Assembly (NCBI GenBank): GCA_001599595.1
Contig: BCHH01000011.1
Location: 579,894 to 643,893, forward strand
Direction: 5' to 3'
DNA length: 64,000 bases
Source: Beverwykella pulmonaria
Taxonomy: Eukaryota > Ascomycota > Dothideomycetes > Pleosporales > Melanommataceae
Part shown: in pieces, positions 22,348 through 32,720 of the stretch
How positions within the stretch are numbered: the stretch's first letter is position 1
Layout of the letters: every line of letters starts with the position of its first letter
Translations under genes and position numbers: made by a program
The notes under the pieces: model-generated
What the model saw: the letters and a program-made list of their open reading frames with translations, nothing else
Told to the model about the DNA's origin: nothing
The model's database searches: none

Positions 22348-22909
22348 ATGTATACTGTACCGAAGCATAAGTATGTTCCTATCCAAGGTGAAGAAGAAGC
22401 TGTTGGCAATGAGCGGCCAAGGCTAATCACTACGAACCCCTGGAGAGGGAGGTTCTATGTGCTATTGGGTACTGCCACTTCCACAATCGCCCTACTATGT
22501 GCTCTGGTTGTCTGGCGCATAACGTCACCTACCTGCTTTGTGCGGAAAGGTGACGTAAATATCCCTTATTGTAACCTCTCCCAGCTATACGCCTTCCTTA
22601 ATCCCCCCTCACTGGTCGCCAGCGCCAGCGTCGTTCGAACTACGGTACCTAAATCAGTATTTGACTCGAGATCCGGATACTCGAAGCTTTATGGGAAAGC
22701 CACGACCTCAGCTTGACCAAACATGGCATGATCTTTTAGAAGGTATGGGATTCTTTAGAGGCTCTTTCACTCGTTAATTATTATTTTGCTAGGTACCCCC
22801 ACACCCTTTTCACATGAAGAACTTCAGCAGGCAGGAAACGCTCCCTCGGTCGCTCATAAAAACGGGATACGTCGGAAGCCTCGGTATCTCACATTCACTC
22901 CATTGTCTG
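22348..22909 (+). pseudogene. UstYa-like (DUF3328) gene, frameshifted and truncated
   Basis: It begins with an open cytosolic head and a transmembrane helix (YVLLGTATSTIALLCALVVW), then the family's central region. The frame breaks at about 22694 and again at about 22863, both at GGG runs with one base too many. In shifted frames the family blocks GKPRPQLDQTWHDLLEG, TPTPFSHEELQQAG and GYVGSLGISHSLHCL are obvious. An intact intron (22743-22792) lies between them. Nothing resembling the second HxxHC motif follows the first, so the 3' half is missing. A sequencing error could explain one shift, but two shifts plus loss of the 3' half argue for a dead gene. Confidence 0.82.
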
Positions 22910-24099
22910 GTAGGAGCATTCTCAGACTCGGCCTATGATAGCTATATTCACTCTTGGGAATAGAAGTGATTAAGACAGTATATGCACTCTGAGTATTACT
23001 GTAGTTACGCATTCAATAAGGTATCTTGATAAGATCATCCGACACCCATTAACGCATGACTTGGTGGCATCTAGTTCCAGTATATATGATGGCAATTACC
23101 GGAAACCTTTTGCTCAGGACTTTCAAGAAAAAAAAAAGCAGGATAATAATAGCAGCGCGAATGAAACTTGTTTCATGATCAAGAGTGCCCGGTTTGGCGA
23201 CGGCATTTATATGAAACTGCTACTGCTTTAAGTTAGCCTGTTCTGGTTGCCTCTATGTAGGCCTTCTTTCGTAGCTTTCATCAATTAGACTCTCATTTAA
23301 TCATTTCCTCACTTGGTGAATTCTCACAGTTGGGGCGGACTGAAAGGAATGATGTAACGGTATAATATAATAAATAATAAGCAAAGGATTTCTTAACTGG
23401 TTAGGCTTAAAATAAGATATGGGTTGGTCTTGTTAATCTAGAAAGAGGTACTGATTATCGAGGACTTTGAGCCCACAGGGTGAGAACCCAGATTTTCATT
23501 CACCGGTACTGGTTTATTGGCTGGCAAAGAGTAGTTCTGGCATAGAACAGAAGTGGACAAGATTTAAGACCTAAGTCTCGCCGCGACACGTCAGCTGAAG
23601 GATCAAGCGTTCCGCCATCAAGGTTAGGATATAACTGGAGGTATAAAGTGTAATTTACGTATTGTGGAGGAGTGGTGTAACAGCGCAGTAGACAGCTCCG
23701 ACACGCAAGCAAAAGATCAGGCATTGAAAGCTATAACAACATTTAACGTAGTGCAGTAACTCAGTTATATAAGAACTGGACTAACCGGGCGCCCGGTAGG
23801 CCTGGCGAAGACCCAGTTATAAGTAGATAACTCAATGAATAGGTATAAGAATGTACAAGAAAGTCGAACTCTGATCAAGTATCGGTTGTTGCTTTTGGTC
23901 AGGATTGTCCCGATGTTGGATCGGGACCCTTTCTAGAGTTAGGTGACCTGTGGGAGCACCTGAATGAGTACTTGCACTATGCTCTACCACAACGTGTTAA
24001 GTACCCTCAATTATAGGTTATACGGAGTTGTATGTGTCCACAAGCATTAGCAGACATTAGACGCTAGCAATATTGTGAGGGATACTTCTGTTTCCCGGC
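22910..24099. other. intergenic, weak structure only
   Basis: AT-rich sequence without a supported gene. A perfect 12-bp palindrome CCGGGCGCCCGG lies at 23785-23796. Related ATAAGAACTGGA and CCAGTTATAAG words flank it, which may mark an old retroelement fragment. Confidence 0.4.
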
Positions 24100-24118
24100 G
24101 GGCCTCCTTCGGAGGCCC
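24100..24118. other. GC-rich perfect hairpin
   Basis: GGGCCTCC, a 3-base loop, then GGAGGCCC. It lies within a probable LTR fragment ahead of a TATATATAG box (about 24171); no function is assigned. Confidence 0.5.
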
Positions 24119-24169
24119 CTCGGAGGTCTATCTGGCCGTGTGTATATGGGTCACGTGACACATCGTATA

Positions 24170-24260
24170 TATAGTTTCTCCGAATCCTCTAAGTATCCTC
24201 AAGGATTTGTCTCGACTCTGATGAATCAAGCCTGTTTACCCCTGATCCATCCCTTCGTTC
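24170..24260. repeat. dispersed LTR-like fragment, copy A
   Basis: About 85 bp, including AAGTATCCTCAAGGATTTGT and AAGCCTGTTTACCCCTG, is repeated in inverted orientation and diverged form at 38330-38410. A TATA box precedes it. It looks like part of a copia-type LTR, but ends and target duplications could not be fixed. Confidence 0.5.
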
Positions 24261-24528
24261 TGTTCCCTGCCAGTACTGCTCTCACAAATTCAGAGTAAGC
24301 TTTGTGGTAATGTGTAACGAATGCTATAACAATTAATAGCAGTATAGAGCAGCAAATAAAAGTTCTAATACATATTATTTGAGTTTTCCTAGCCAGCGCA
24401 GATGTATCTTTGAGAATTGAGGTGACAATTATGTGGAGCGAACCAAGGCATTATCAAATATCCATTTTGCAGACTCTAATTTGGATTTATAAATAACTTA
24501 TTCGGAAAATTGTACATGAAAACTCATA

Positions 24529-24659
24529 GCATCGGTGGTTTAGTGGTAAAATTAGCCGTTGCCATCCAACTTCGGCTAGCCCCGGGTTCGAGTAAGCATA
24601 TCACCGTCTTGAGTCTCTCAAGTGCAGTAACTAATATCGATTAGTTCCCGGCCGATGCA
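24529..24659 (+). tRNA. tRNA-Gly(GCC) with a 7-nt anticodon-loop insert and a 53-bp T-loop insert
   Basis: Acceptor stem GCATCGG pairs with CCGATGC, followed by discriminator A. The anticodon stem AGCCG/CGGCT encloses a loop with anticodon GCC (24561-24563). Seven extra bases (24565-24571) sit at the canonical 37/38 intron site. T stem CCGGG/CCCGG encloses TTCGA, then 53 inserted bases (24592-24644), then TT. Without both inserts the RNA is 71 nt, the normal length for tRNA-Gly, with perfect stems. The T-loop insert begins GTAAGC, contains ACTAATA and ends TTAG, like a spliceosomal intron, and splits the internal B box. It may be a pseudogene or a very unusual split gene. Confidence 0.85.
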
Positions 24660-24670
24660 AACACCTCTTC

Positions 24671-24678
24671 TTTTTTTT
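24671..24678 (+). terminator. RNA polymerase III T-run terminator
   Basis: A run of eight T residues, 11 bp after the tRNA 3' end, is a standard Pol III stop. Its presence argues that the tRNA gene was transcribed as such. Confidence 0.75.
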
Positions 24679-24679
24679 G

Positions 24680-25207
24680 GCCAGACATGAAGCAGTTTAG
24701 TAGAAGAGAAACAAAGACAGAATGATCTCGTAGGAGCAGGGACAACCCTTTTTGCCTGGCAGGTAGAAAACGTTGTTGGAAATTGCGTTGCAGGAGGGAT
24801 GGGAAATCAGTGGTGTGAGACGTGCGACAGATACTTTTCGCCCTAAGCGCAGGTAGCTTCTATGGTCGAGCTCCAGCCTAAGATTGGCAACCACTCTAAG
24901 TCTCAAGGTTGTCAGGGGAGGCCGGATACATAAGCTTATCCCTTTGACTGGTAGATCTCGACCCTAAGGTACAGCTGATAAACAAACATTAAGATTTGGA
25001 GGCCTTGGATCACGTTAAAAATGCTAGGTGTTAACTTTGGAACTCTGTGATTCATAGAATAGTAACTGATGCAAATCCAAAATCTAAGCGTCTCTGCGCT
25101 GATATCAAACCGCCTGGCCAGATGCAAAATATACTCTATATCCATATAATGCCCAGTAAAACACCATATCCATCCATAATAATAAACAAGAAGAGGTAAA
25201 CGACCAG
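24680..25207. other. intergenic
   Basis: Holds the 3' flank of the coiled-coil gene. A 94-codon minus-strand frame at 24936-25220 has no family features and overlaps the end of the real gene; I take it as chance. Confidence 0.5.
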
Positions 25208-26776
25208 CTACATTCCCCAAGGCCCATCGACTACATTCAACGCGCTCTCCACAGCTCCCTCCAAGGTCTCAACCCTACTCCGCAGCTGACTGTTCTCTTC
25301 CCTCTCTCGTGCAAGGCGTCCCCAGACAGCAGAGTGAGCTCCACCTTCGCAGTTCGCACATCCCCATCCGCCTTGTTCAAGGTTCACACTCCCGTCGCGG
25401 ACCTTGTCGTACGTGCTCCGTCGTGTGAGGAGTAGAGGTTTCTTGCCTTTGGGCGTAGTATCAAGCTGTGAGTCGGCTACGGATGCTGCTGAAGAAGGAG
25501 CTGTGTCGGTAGGGCTCATACAGCTCGGTGCTCGAGAAAAGATGCTCGCTGCATCGGTCTCACACTCGGACTCGAAGCCTGAGTCGACCGAGACATCTGA
25601 ATTTGAGACACGGTTCCGCCGCCTCGGGCTATCGCCTTTGATCAAAGACAGGCTTCGCTTCCGCGCGGCGTCTTCTTCCTGCCGTGCGCGTCGCTCAAAG
25701 GCAAGCTCCTCCTTCAGTTTCCGCATCTCGGCGTCCTGCTCGGCTGCCCGCGCTGCCATTGTCTCGAGCTGCATCTTCAGATGCCGTGTCCGTGTTTCTG
25801 CCTCGTCCAGCTCGTCGTCTTGTGCGCTTTGTTCGGCTTGGGCGTCGGCGAGCTCGGAGGAGACTTCGCGGTATGCATTTTGGTAGCGGGAGAGGAGCTT
25901 CTCGGCGGTTGAGAGCAGATCGTGGAAGGAGGAGGGGTCGAGAGGGTCGACCGCACCGTATGGGAAGAGCGCATTCGAGATCTTCAGATTAAGAAGCTCG
26001 TTGTCTGGATCATGGTATTTTGGTGACGGGATAGGAGGGGGAATGACTGCGTTCTTTTGTGTATTGAGCAGCCATGCAAATTTTCCGACGCCGTTGGGAG
26101 TCTGAGGTTTGGCGGGGGTGGGGGTGGACGGCTTGGACGGAGTGTCGTTCGTTGTGGCAGAGCGGGTGAGGACCGGTGCGCGACTGAAAATGCCGGACAT
26201 CATTGTGTCGTCCTCGTCCTCTTCCGAGTCGTATTCCTCCTCCGAGTCTTCTCTGATAGACGACGCAGGCGCAATGCCCAAAGTCACTGGACCAGAAGAG
26301 CCGTTAAATGATCGGACAAAATTCGACAAGACTTTGGCTCCTGCCCTGATCTTTGGTTGTGATGCTGTGGATTCGATGACGCTTCTCGACGGAATGAAGC
26401 TGGCGAGAGACTTGGTGGGGGAGTGGAAGGACGCTTTAGAAGTATGTTGTTGTAGTGTAGATGTAGCGCGGTCGAAGAGTGGCTGGCAGTTGTCGAAGAA
26501 TGTGTCCGTCAGCGACCTCTGGTGGCCAAAGCGAGGCGATGACGAGTAGTTCTCTATGGGAGAGCACGAGTGTGGGTCGTAGGCGGTTGCAGTCGTGATG
26601 GCGGAAGGAGGTGGTCGAACTGAGTCTGAGATGTCAACGTCGTCGAAGAATGCGTCATCGATGGGAGCGATGGCTCGATTGTCTCCTCCACGCAAAGAGC
26701 AGTGGGATGCATGAGACGGCGGAGGCGGCTGTTGCAGCGAGAGCGGAGCGTGGAGGGTCTTGAAGGGTTGATGCAT
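25208..26776 (-). CDS. conserved coiled-coil protein of unknown function
   Basis: From the ATG at 26776 (MHQPFKTLHAPL) it encodes 522 residues without introns. The N-terminal half is Ser/Pro/Thr-rich and disordered, with an acidic patch (EDSEEEYDSEEDEDD). A globular block follows (GVGKFAWLLNTQKNAV, NALFPYGAVDPLDPSSFHDL), then a long Glu/Arg/Ala coiled coil (AAEQDAEMRKLKEELAFERR). Near the C-terminus are GGWGCANCEGGAH, a possible CxxC metal site, and a second short coiled coil. The frame stays open upstream to an ATG at 27346, but that extension looks like 5' leader. No function can be assigned; a scaffold role is possible from the coiled coils. Confidence 0.72.
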   Translation of the reverse strand: MHQPFKTLHAPLSLQQPPPPSHASHCSLRGGDNRAIAPIDDAFFDDVDISDSVRPPPSAITTATAYDPHSCSPIENYSSSPRFGHQRSLTDTFFDNCQPLFDRATSTLQQHTSKASFHSPTKSLASFIPSRSVIESTASQPKIRAGAKVLSNFVRSFNGSSGPVTLGIAPASSIREDSEEEYDSEEDEDDTMMSGIFSRAPVLTRSATTNDTPSKPSTPTPAKPQTPNGVGKFAWLLNTQKNAVIPPPIPSPKYHDPDNELLNLKISNALFPYGAVDPLDPSSFHDLLSTAEKLLSRYQNAYREVSSELADAQAEQSAQDDELDEAETRTRHLKMQLETMAARAAEQDAEMRKLKEELAFERRARQEEDAARKRSLSLIKGDSPRRRNRVSNSDVSVDSGFESECETDAASIFSRAPSCMSPTDTAPSSAASVADSQLDTTPKGKKPLLLTRRSTYDKVRDGSVNLEQGGWGCANCEGGAHSAVWGRLAREREENSQLRSRVETLEGAVESALNVVDGPWGM

Positions 26777-27769
26777 GGTGTCTTCAAGCTCCGCCGAATG
26801 TGGAGCCGGCCGTGCAGAGTGCAGGAATGGTAAACCCCGATCGGGGAACGGGATGCGTTCTCGGGGTCCTTTTGGCGGCCTGCAATCTTCAGAGAGGGCT
26901 GCGAGAGGCTCGAAGGACGAGTGTTGAAACGCGATATGGAAGCTCTCCCTGTCGTTAGGATCGAGCACGCGTGGGGCTTCCTGGGCTTCCTTGTCGTCGT
27001 CGCTGCGGTCTCTCTTTTCGACGGCACACACAATAGTTGTTGCACAAAAGGCCAAGAATGAAAATAAGGTGCGAGGTATATTGTGCGGCAGGTTGCTGCA
27101 GAGACTCGGGGTGTCAGAAGAGAAAGGGAGGTATGGATCGACCGTGGTGCGAGATGGCCTTTTGACAGGTGCTGGAACTTGGAGAGGTTGGAACGCCGGG
27201 GTGGTGGCAGGGAAACGAAACGCCACCAGCCACCGCCTCAACCGTCCAATCACAAGCCGTCTGGCGCATCCCTCCCATCCTCGTCCTCTGCAAAACCCCG
27301 CAATAAATGCATAAAGAAAGCCAAAAATACGCGTACATCCCTGCATAATCGATGCGCACCCATAAAATCCAGCCCGAAGTCTTTGAGGGATTGCGACCGG
27401 CCAGACAACTTCTCACTCTGACCACTTGCGCACTAAGACGAAATCTCGATGTTTGTCTACCTACAAGAGCCATCCAATATTCCCAAACTCTCGAAGAAGT
27501 AGCGTATCACGCATCTCTACGTGGGGCTGTATTCACCAAGTAATATCATTCACTTGAAGGTGTTTCTGTTTGGGGGTAGCAGATGCGGAGGCCAACACCA
27601 CTTCTTCGGCTCCACGTGGCGCAGAGATCAACGCTGCATTCAATATTGGTACACCAGATCCAGTCATTTGTAGGTAGAGAATGTATGCATCACGCATTCA
27701 TCGAGGTGAGTCCACGAACACTTCCCGCGTCTACTCCATTAACCGCTGCTGTACACCCAAGACTCATGC
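26777..27769. other. 5' leader/promoter region and intergenic
   Basis: Contains the open but unlikely upstream extension of the coiled-coil frame (to 27346) and unannotated DNA up to the stop of the GFA-type gene. No further gene is supported. Confidence 0.4.
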
Positions 27770-28340
27770 TCAACTAGCTGGTGGGTGAGGCACGATCAAA
27801 TGAGCCACTTCTGAGGTGTCCAATCGCATTACACCATCGTCCGGAATGACTGTCCACGGCGCTTTTTCCTTAACAAAGATATGCCTCTTGATTTTCAGTT
27901 TCTCACGCTCGTCAGTGTTCACGTCGATGGACCCAACGGTTATGCTAGTGCCTAAAGGAGAAAACAGGTCAGCTAACCGATCCTAGTGCAGAGGGCCAAC
28001 ACCCGCTGTCATGCTATCGGCAGAATTTCATAATCGCCAGCAACGTACTGTCTCGCGCGAAGTTATACACCATAGTAATTGGACTCCCGCAGTCTCCGCA
28101 GAATGTCCTCTCCGCTGCATTTGAAAGCTCTATTGTCCGAAGGTTTAGCGCTTTACCAAGCCTAAAAGAAGATGTCGGAACTGCGATGAACGGTAAGAAC
28201 CCGGATCCGGAGACCTGCTGGCAGGCGCGGCAGTAGCAGATCGTGATATCCGATGGGGGTGCCGTGCTGGTATATCTTACGTTCCCACAGCGGCATCCGC
28301 CCGAGAAGAATTCGGAGCTTTGAGATTCATCAGTGGCCAT
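27770..28340 (-). CDS. GFA/CENP-V-type zinc-binding enzyme
   Basis: A 157-residue protein of the glutathione-dependent formaldehyde-activating (GFA)/CENP-V fold. Exons are 28340-28049 and 27951-27770; the intron 27952-28048 has a GTACGT donor. The metal-binding cysteines of the family are visible in order: GGCRCGNVRY, then CYCRACQQVSGSGF, then FCGDCGSPI. The second exon gives the C-terminal SITVGSIDV and FVKEKAPW blocks. Members bind two zinc ions; substrates of the many fungal paralogues are mostly unknown, so no specific reaction is claimed. It is transcribed divergently from the CorA-like gene with about 700 bp between them. Confidence 0.85.
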
Positions 28341-29036
28341 GGCTCTTGGAGCAAAGTGGAAGAGATGAGGAAGTCAAACATAAACACGCAGTTGAAGATG
28401 ACGAGAATGCGTACACTTTATGCCAATCTAGGAATAGATCAGCCAATCATGTCATTTCAAGATGATGCAATCAGCGCGTCAGATGCTCTCAATATATCCG
28501 CTTAGAAATCTAGAGAACGAGTCGATATCTCACAGATACTTAGCCCATTATTCCGTTCAAAAGGTACATACTCATCCTACGTTGTGCTGCAGATGGGGCT
28601 GCTTCATAGGCCCCTTTGAAAGGCAATTCTTGCTGGGTATTAGATGCTATAGTAAAGCTTATCCTGGGAATGACGAATGAAGCCTTAATCAAGACGCTAC
28701 AATGAGTATCTGTGTACTGGGAAGATGGATGAATATCTAAGGCTCCAAGAAGATGATTACACATCGCGCTAGACGAAAGCCGACCAATCAGGAAGCATCA
28801 GCCTGGCCTTCCTCCAACATCAGCCTTCTCACCTGACTCGTACTCTTTTTACATCCAAATCTCGTGAGGTCGAAAATCTACCCCGATCCACTTATAGCTA
28901 CGTTGCAGCGCTGAACCTTGAATCTCCGTTCTTCTTCTCACGTACATCATCATCAGGCTTTGCCATAAGCCCTCTGCCTGCTTTTCAGTCAACACGAGCG
29001 GCTTCGTCTGATGCCTAGGTCAGACCACTGCTCGAA
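28341..29036. promoter_or_regulatory. shared divergent promoter region
   Basis: Lies between the starts of the GFA-type gene (left, minus) and the CorA-like gene (right, plus). Short frames inside are not supported. Confidence 0.4.
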
Positions 29037-32000
29037 ATGTTCTCTTCCGCTGCTGGTGGCTCGTCGAGGGCTCCACGTCGGTTCGTCAACAGGACCGGAA
29101 ACCAGACTACCGTGACGCGAAAGAGCGCTCCAGCCCGAATCGCAGCACTCCCTAGAATTCCCGCAGATGCACCGCAGATGCCAACAGAGGCAACAGCAAG
29201 GACCGAATTACCTACGGCACACAAGAAATTTTCCCTGAGTCCAAGTGCGACACCTCGAAATATGAAGGCCTCAAAACGCGGCAGACGCCACCCAACAATT
29301 GACTTTGACGACTCTGAATCTAGTGGTGATGAGTCTGACTCCAGCTACAACAGCTTCGTCGTGTCCCTCAAGAAGAAAGACATATTGCGATTAGACACCC
29401 AGTTGACCATTGCGAATGAATTAGACCGCGCATATTCTGCCCGAAGTGGGTCTCCGAATCTAAGTCTCAAGTCTTTACATGGCAGTCAAGCTACCACGTA
29501 CCGGGTATTGAAGTCGCGTTATGAAGGTGATTTGTTCAGAGACAGCAAGCTGAGCGCTCAATTGGTTGTGACCCCGAGTAGACGGCCTGGTCAGCCGGAG
29601 CTCTGCAAGCCATTGTTCAAATGGGTACACCTCGAGAATCCGGAAATGAACTTCGGAGCGTTCATGGTAAATTTCTCAATGCCTGACTTATACCGAAATC
29701 TTGAGCCACTAATCCTGCACATAGGAGTATGTCATCAAGTGTCCATACCTCGATGACTCGGAAAGAGAAGGTGTTACATCAATCTTGAGAACGGCGCGGG
29801 AGAAATCAGATCGATCTTTACGGATGCCTGCCGGCAAGATAGGAAGTTACGTTGAACCTGAATATTTCGAAGAGACCATCGAAAACACGATCTACCAAGG
29901 ACCCAGGTCAAAGCGGATGAAGAAGGAAGTAGTCCGGTAAGTTGCTCTCAGTATCTCTTAGAACAATGAGATATATATCAACACCTCGAAGCCAAAGTCG
30001 TATGAATCGATGCAAAAGTCCTTTCAGGAGATATAGCAAGACCCCGTAGAGCTCGATTTCTCATCTTCCCTCCTGCCTAGGATCAAAATTTTAGCCGGTT
30101 GAACACCGTGGACCTAGAATATTCGCTTGGATTTGAGTAGATCGACCACAACCACTAACACATCCCAGATGGATTGCTGTTCCGTACTTTTTCCTCACCC
30201 CAGCCTCAGCTCAGAACAAAAGCTCCGATTACAGTTATATACGCGAGCTTCAGCCCAAATTCTCCAAAAAGGGATGCGTAAGTGAGGGAAAGTTCTTCCA
30301 AATCGCACAGTTCTGGTGCGTGATGCTAGGTGATGGTAAAATTCTCCGAAAGTCTCTGTATCTTCCACAACGACTAAATAAATACAGGTGTCATGATATC
30401 CTGTGCGCGCATACCAATCTCTGAGGTGCCAGGAGATCTTATCAATATTAATTACCTCCCTCCGTCCGATCCAACTCAACCTTTGATTGGAGACAGAGAA
30501 CCGATGCTCCAAGTTTCTGACGGAGGCCTCCGGCTTTGGCTTCTGCCGCTTGAGCAATGTAAAACGTGGCCTGAGTTCGTATCGCATTTTGTGAGCCTAG
30601 GGTTTAGCCTTGTCGATGGTTGGCAAATCAAATATCACGATCTTGCGCTGGGTAGGTCATAAGCGACCCGGAGCCGACTTCATTCTGAATGACATGATGT
30701 TTTAGATGCTAGTGATTGGAACACTGTGGTAGCCATGGCCAAAAAGATTTCCATGAGACTAGAACTATATAAAGCGTAGGTACAGTGTTGATTGTGACAA
30801 TAAATTTCTAATTTCTCAATGCAGCAACTCTCAAGATCAGGAAGACGACGACGACGACGACTACGACTCTTCGGACGATTCTTCTCAGAAGGGCCAACCT
30901 TCCTTGCCATCAACAACCACCTTGACTGCCCAGCAAGTAGACGAACAGAGACAGACCGACTTCGGGGCACCGCAATCACCTTTCTTTCTCTCGCCACCGA
31001 ACGAGAATTCCGGAACTCTTGACGGATTAGAATCTAAATCGTCTGCACACATTCTGAAAGTTGAAAAATTTCACATATTTACTCTGCTTGCAACTGTTCC
31101 CATCAGTCCTTCGCAGAATACTTCTGACCAAACACAACCCACTAAGCCGTCTTCCATGCCACAGTACAGAATCGACGAACAGCAACTTCAAGAAGATCTT
31201 TCCGAAATCGACCAATATCTAAAATTGAAAAATACTCGATATATGGAATGCTCGAGTTACGTTGAATGTCCTAGAAAGACTACTCTCGATGTCGAGACTT
31301 CCATGTCGAAACTCGTTGTTTTGGATCGTGAGGAGTATAATAACAAGAAAGCCTTTGTTAGAGCCACGCGGGATATATTCGAGCTGTTCTGTCCTTTACG
31401 TTACGAGAATGCGGTTGTTATCCAAAAGGTACGTGATATATGACCTTCTCATAGCTCGACTTGTTCATCTCATCTTTTGGCTATGTCTTCCCCACTCTCC
31501 CCAAAGTGTTACCTATATCTTCGTTCCAAAAAGTAGAAGGTACTTCTCGTCGCGGAAATTGCTGACTCATTAAAAGTTCTGGGGTGCCGTTGACCGAATT
31601 GTGCAGACAAAGGGTATCAAAAGAGCCCATGGTCAATTTGGGTTGATCGTCAAAGAGATCACAATACTGGCTAGAATAACGACCGAGATCAAAGACGAAA
31701 TTTTCTCCAACAGACCATTGTCGGGTTACATCACCACTGTGCCTCACGAGTTTATACAAGCATGGTAGGTACACAAGGCCGAAGCAGGGTATATTGGCGC
31801 TAACGCGTGGAAAGGATGCTCATCCAGATGTATCTCATCTGCTTCACTACAGAACACTCCTACAAATCCTCGAACCATCTACGTAGGTGCAAAGAGAGAA
31901 TACTTCAGGGCCGTCTAAAGATGATCGAACGAATTCAGCCAGTCAACATTCGAGAGCGTGAAGCTGTTCTGCCCCTCGGAATCACCGCTCTTCTCCTCGG

Positions 32001-32720
32001 GCAGCTTCTTCATGACAGTCAGGGGTCACTCACTCCAGAGAGACATCGATTGACATCGGTATATTGGAACTCGTTCCGAGACCTCAGAGCAGAAGTGCAC
32101 GAGAAGCCTCTGGACCGAAAGTGCGAAAGCACGTTCACGACTCTAAAATCCGAATTCGAGACAATCATTGGAACGCTGGAGGATCAGCAACGGGTTCTGA
32201 TCGCATTGGAAGACGGGATCAACGAAGCTGAAAGTCATTCTTTTGCGTCCAGCTCAGGCATGTCTAAGTCCCTATCGATGGAGCCGAGTCGCGAGGCCTC
32301 AGTTACAGAGTATCTTCTGCATGAGACTGAGGAGATGTTGCAAAACTTTTGGGAGATATCTAGGCGGCTCAACGAGCTTGAGAACTGGCACTTCTTAAGC
32401 TTGTCCATTGATAACGACATGCAGCAAAAGGCCTCATTCGCCTTTAGTAAGTTCAATATATGATTTTCGGGTGGTTGGTGCTGACTTGGTTCGCAGCTAC
32501 TGTGACGGTATTCTTCCTGCCTCTTACTACCCTTACTGGGATTCTAGGCATGAATACCAGCGACGTCCGGGATATGAGCCAGGGGCAGTGGATTTTCTGG
32601 GTCTTCGCCATTCCTCTAGGTGTTTTCTGCCTGTCGGTTTGGTTCGTTTATCTCGGGACTTTTGAGAGATTCTGGAGATGGAGTCGACGGAATAGTCGGA
32701 GAAAGAAGCGCCATGCATGA
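29037..32720 (+). CDS. large CorA-like membrane protein, nine exons
   Basis: Predicted exons: 29037-29666, 29725-29936, 30169-30335, 30388-30651, 30706-30775, 30825-31428, 31577-31764, 31815-32446 and 32497-32720. All phases agree, giving 996 residues. Intron 2 (232 bp) is long and might hide a small exon. A basic, disordered head is followed by family blocks YRVLKSRYEGDLFRDSKLSA, KPLFKWVHLENPEMNFGAFM, RWIAVPYFFLTPAS and FFQIAQFWCVMLGDG. A Glu/Asp run (EDDDDDDYDSSDD) begins exon 6. The C-terminal part ends in two transmembrane helices with the CorA signature GMN after the first. Bacterial CorA moves Mg2+; in these long fungal relatives transport is unproven. Confidence 0.87.

Noticed and set aside
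24529..24659. Interpretation of the interrupted tRNA as a SINE head
   Set aside because: The 3' half of the tRNA (T stem and acceptor stem) is present and pairs perfectly, followed by a T8 terminator and no SINE body or poly(A) tail.
24936..25220. Minus-strand frame of 94 codons after the coiled-coil gene
   Set aside because: Overlaps the end of the real gene and has no domain, signal or conserved motif.
25404..26549. Long plus-strand frames opposite the coiled-coil gene
   Set aside because: Serine/arginine-rich mirror frames caused by the coding bias of the minus-strand gene.
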